Source: Rubrobacter sp.
GTDB lineage: Bacteria; Actinomycetota; Rubrobacteria; Rubrobacterales; Rubrobacteraceae
Direction of reading: 5' to 3'
DNA length: 55,870 bases
NCBI GenBank assembly: GCA_016781775.1
Contig: JADDPR010000068.1
Span: forward strand, 1-55,870
Shown here: in pieces, positions 55,546 through 55,870 of the stretch
Layout: each line of letters starts with the position of its first letter
Position numbering within the stretch: the stretch's first letter is position 1
Translations under genes and position numbers: made by a program
Notes under the pieces: model-generated
What the model was told of the DNA's origin: nothing
The model's database searches: none
Seen by the model: only the letters and a program-made list of their open reading frames with translations

Positions 55546-55866
55546 CTAGCAGACGCCCTCCTTCCGGCTCTCGACGAGCGCCTCCGCCTTGTCGAGGGCC
55601 GAGAGCAGACCATTCATGGTCACGTCGTGCGCGTCGGAGGTACGCCCGCCCACTGAGATCACGGCATTCATGCTGTCGGTGATAAGCACGCCCACCCAGC
55701 ACACGACGCCCCGGGGGACCTCCGATCCCTCCCCATCGTAGTTTCTCACCAGCGCGTGGGGCGAGAAGCACTCCGTTTGCGCTTCGAGTTCTTCCGGGGA
55801 GGCGAGGAGCACGTCGTCGCCGGGGCGGTGCTTGAGTAAGGCCAGGCCCAGGGCTTGCCGGTACAT
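55546..55866 (-). CDS. Hypothetical protein, possibly partial at window edge
   Basis: The 106-residue frame starts at ATG 55866, four bases from the window edge, so the true start may lie outside. It is soluble and mixed alpha/beta: SPEELEAQTECFSPHALVRN, GVVCWVGVLITDSMNAVISV, GLLSALDKAEALVES. I do not recognise a family. The orientation is opposite to the LuxR-type gene, and the two converge with a gap of 25 bases. Codon use agrees with neighbouring genes, which supports a real coding region. Confidence 0.6.
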   Translation of the reverse strand: MYRQALGLALLKHRPGDDVLLASPEELEAQTECFSPHALVRNYDGEGSEVPRGVVCWVGVLITDSMNAVISVGGRTSDAHDVTMNGLLSALDKAEALVESRKEGVC

Positions 55867-55870
55867 CTGA

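Overview
The window is GC-rich DNA with actinobacterial gene content. A Rubrobacter-like member of the Actinomycetota is the best fit. Supporting signs are carotenoid genes (crtI-crtB), glycine-to-betaine methyltransferases, a principal sigma factor and an ECF sigma factor with actinobacterial style, many TTG/GTG starts and several apparently leaderless promoters. This assignment is an inference from content; no 16S rRNA or other RNA gene except a riboswitch was found. No CRISPR array, insertion sequence, tRNA or phage gene was seen, and the window reads as chromosomal core with a few decayed patches.

Left part (1-13.4 kb). Almost everything is on the minus strand: a partial LolA-like gene at the edge, a small membrane protein, then a methyl-group block. 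That block holds cobalamin-dependent methionine synthase (metH), a bifunctional homocysteine methyltransferase/methylenetetrahydrofolate reductase under a SAM-I riboswitch, and the betaine pair SDMT and GSMT. GSMT carries a one-base frameshift in its SAM-binding motif. Betaine synthesis from glycine uses three SAM, so these genes fit one methyl economy. Next come crtB and crtI, and a divergent rRNA methyltransferase.

Middle (13.4-35 kb). A MacB/LolCD-type exporter is split around a small membrane protein and a decayed relative of it. Then follow rpsF-rpsR-rplI with a clear terminator, dnaB, fabI, an LtaS-like sulfatase-fold membrane enzyme, acetyl-CoA synthetase with a structured leader, a Bax-inhibitor-1 protein with a decayed second copy, and a YugP-type metalloprotease. 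After these come a Crp/Fnr-type regulator, two GT-C type membrane glycosyltransferases, and a tight operon of ECF sigma factor, zinc anti-sigma factor and a secreted-repeat membrane protein.

Right part (35-55.9 kb). A complete dipeptide/oligopeptide ABC operon has two tandem binding lipoproteins that share an exact 311-base tract, and a DUF1028 gene sits between the permease and ATPase genes. Then come an S41 peptidase lacking its usual lysine, RfaE2-like nucleotidyltransferase, SpoU methyltransferase, principal sigma factor, DUF697 protein, a phospholipase-D family enzyme, recJ-glucokinase-rsmI, an 840-base gene-poor stretch, and a LuxR-type regulator whose phospho-acceptor aspartate is replaced by glutamine.

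The most notable points are the SAM riboswitch with a start-codon-sequestering hairpin, the broken GSMT beside intact methyl-cycle genes, the gene-conversion tract in the binding proteins, the ECF/anti-sigma/beta-repeat operon, the aspartate-less receiver and the frequency of leaderless promoters.
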